64,000 nucleotides of DNA. It comes from CBDCUW01 sp963734865 (GTDB lineage: Bacteria; Planctomycetota; Planctomycetia; Pirellulales; Pirellulaceae). Positions 63,715 to 64,000 of the stretch are shown one piece after another. A model generated the notes under the pieces. It had not been told where the DNA came from, did not search any database, and was given only the letters and a program-made list of their open reading frames with translations. The stretch spans positions 1 through 64,000 of the forward strand of contig CAVTIV010000009.1 of NCBI GenBank assembly GCA_963734865.1, in the 5' to 3' direction. The position numbers were made by a program, and so were the translations under genes. Each line of letters starts with the position of its first letter. Within the stretch, counting starts at the first letter, position 1.

Positions 63715-64000
63715 GGACGGTTCCACGGACAAGTGAAAGCGGAAGGTGCGTTTTTCCAGGCAACAAGAACGAATCGAGCGAATCTGGAGCGAGGAATTGG
63801 CTGGCCGCGAACTCCAGAATCATTGCCGGCGGAGAGGAATCCATTGTGCGGTTTTGGGCCCAACGTGTTACCCTAGAGTCCCGCGGTGGGCGGAAGTTTC
63901 CGTCTGGTCGACCCGCGATCTGCGCCAGAGGACCTGTGCCAGAGTTGAAACCTCACCAGCCCTCCCCCCTCCCCCCGCCCATGTTCTTGCCCGTTCGCCT
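63715..64000. other. Upstream region and possible start of a plus-strand gene
   Basis: Contains the sirtuin promoter region. A C-rich tract at 63961-63978 (ccctcccccctccccccg) directly precedes an ATG at 63980 that opens MFLPVR at the window edge. This C-tract-then-ATG layout resembles the 59935 region. The gene, if real, lies mostly outside the window. Confidence 0.35.

Overview
The window reads as a chromosomal segment of a planctomycete, most likely of the Pirellulales/Rhodopirellula type. No sequence search was run, so this rests on gene content: several DUF1501 and DUF1549/DUF1553 (PSD1) proteins with planctomycete cytochrome C-like motifs, Tat-exported Gfo/Idh/MocA oxidoreductases and xylose-isomerase-like TIM barrels, a secreted sulfatase, a BNR-repeat enzyme, an ECF-type sigma factor beside a Ser/Thr kinase, and moderately high GC.

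Layout. 1-3.3 kb: the end of a secreted low-complexity protein, an HTH-EIIA fusion, an unknown protein with a degenerate receiver-like end, and a transglutaminase-like gene broken by two compensating frameshifts. 3.5-10.5 kb: a 1290-residue membrane-anchored FG-GAP/UnbV protein, divergent from a pentonate-oxidation pair (FAH-family dehydratase plus NADP aldehyde dehydrogenase) coupled to a rhomboid protease. 10.5-13.5 kb: a YtrA-like GntR/ABC operon. 13.7-15.6 kb: tRNA-Ser, a nested palindromic element and a LOG-family gene with a frameshifted end. 15.9-21.4 kb: upp, a DJ-1/PfpI protein, and a sulfatase / isomerase / oxidoreductase group. 21.4-31.5 kb: a minisatellite, then DUF1501, PPC-domain, PSD1, cytochrome-WD40 and another DUF1501. 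31.5-36 kb: sigma factor and zinc-finger/kinase/TM/HEAT gene. 36-41.2 kb: sugar-acid operon (enolase-superfamily dehydratase, ceramidase-like hydrolase, DHDPS-family aldolase, MFS transporter). 41.4-49.2 kb: serine hydrolase, Tat isomerase, BNR/DUF1501/PSD1 operon and a cyclase-like remnant. 49.6-54.2 kb: a broken TPR lipoprotein and divergent adenine and guanine deaminase genes. 54.2-64 kb: tRNA-Glu, two clpP paralogues, glgX, purM, a PQQ-type propeller, an ExeA-like ATPase with a degenerate P-loop, rsmE and a sirtuin.

The genes describe a heterotroph that exports polysaccharide-degrading and cell-surface enzymes (sulfatase, BNR enzyme, PSD1/DUF1501 sets), imports and oxidises sugar acids (Weimberg-type pair, enolase-superfamily operon), stores glycogen and salvages nucleobases (upp, ade, guaD).

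Two cross-cutting observations. First, at least ten single-base frameshifts in seven otherwise well-conserved genes suggest either residual assembly indels or decay. Second, there are many short tandem repeats (15, 17, 18, 22 and 34 bp units), two of them inside coding sequence. I found no CRISPR array, prophage, insertion sequence or obvious defence system.
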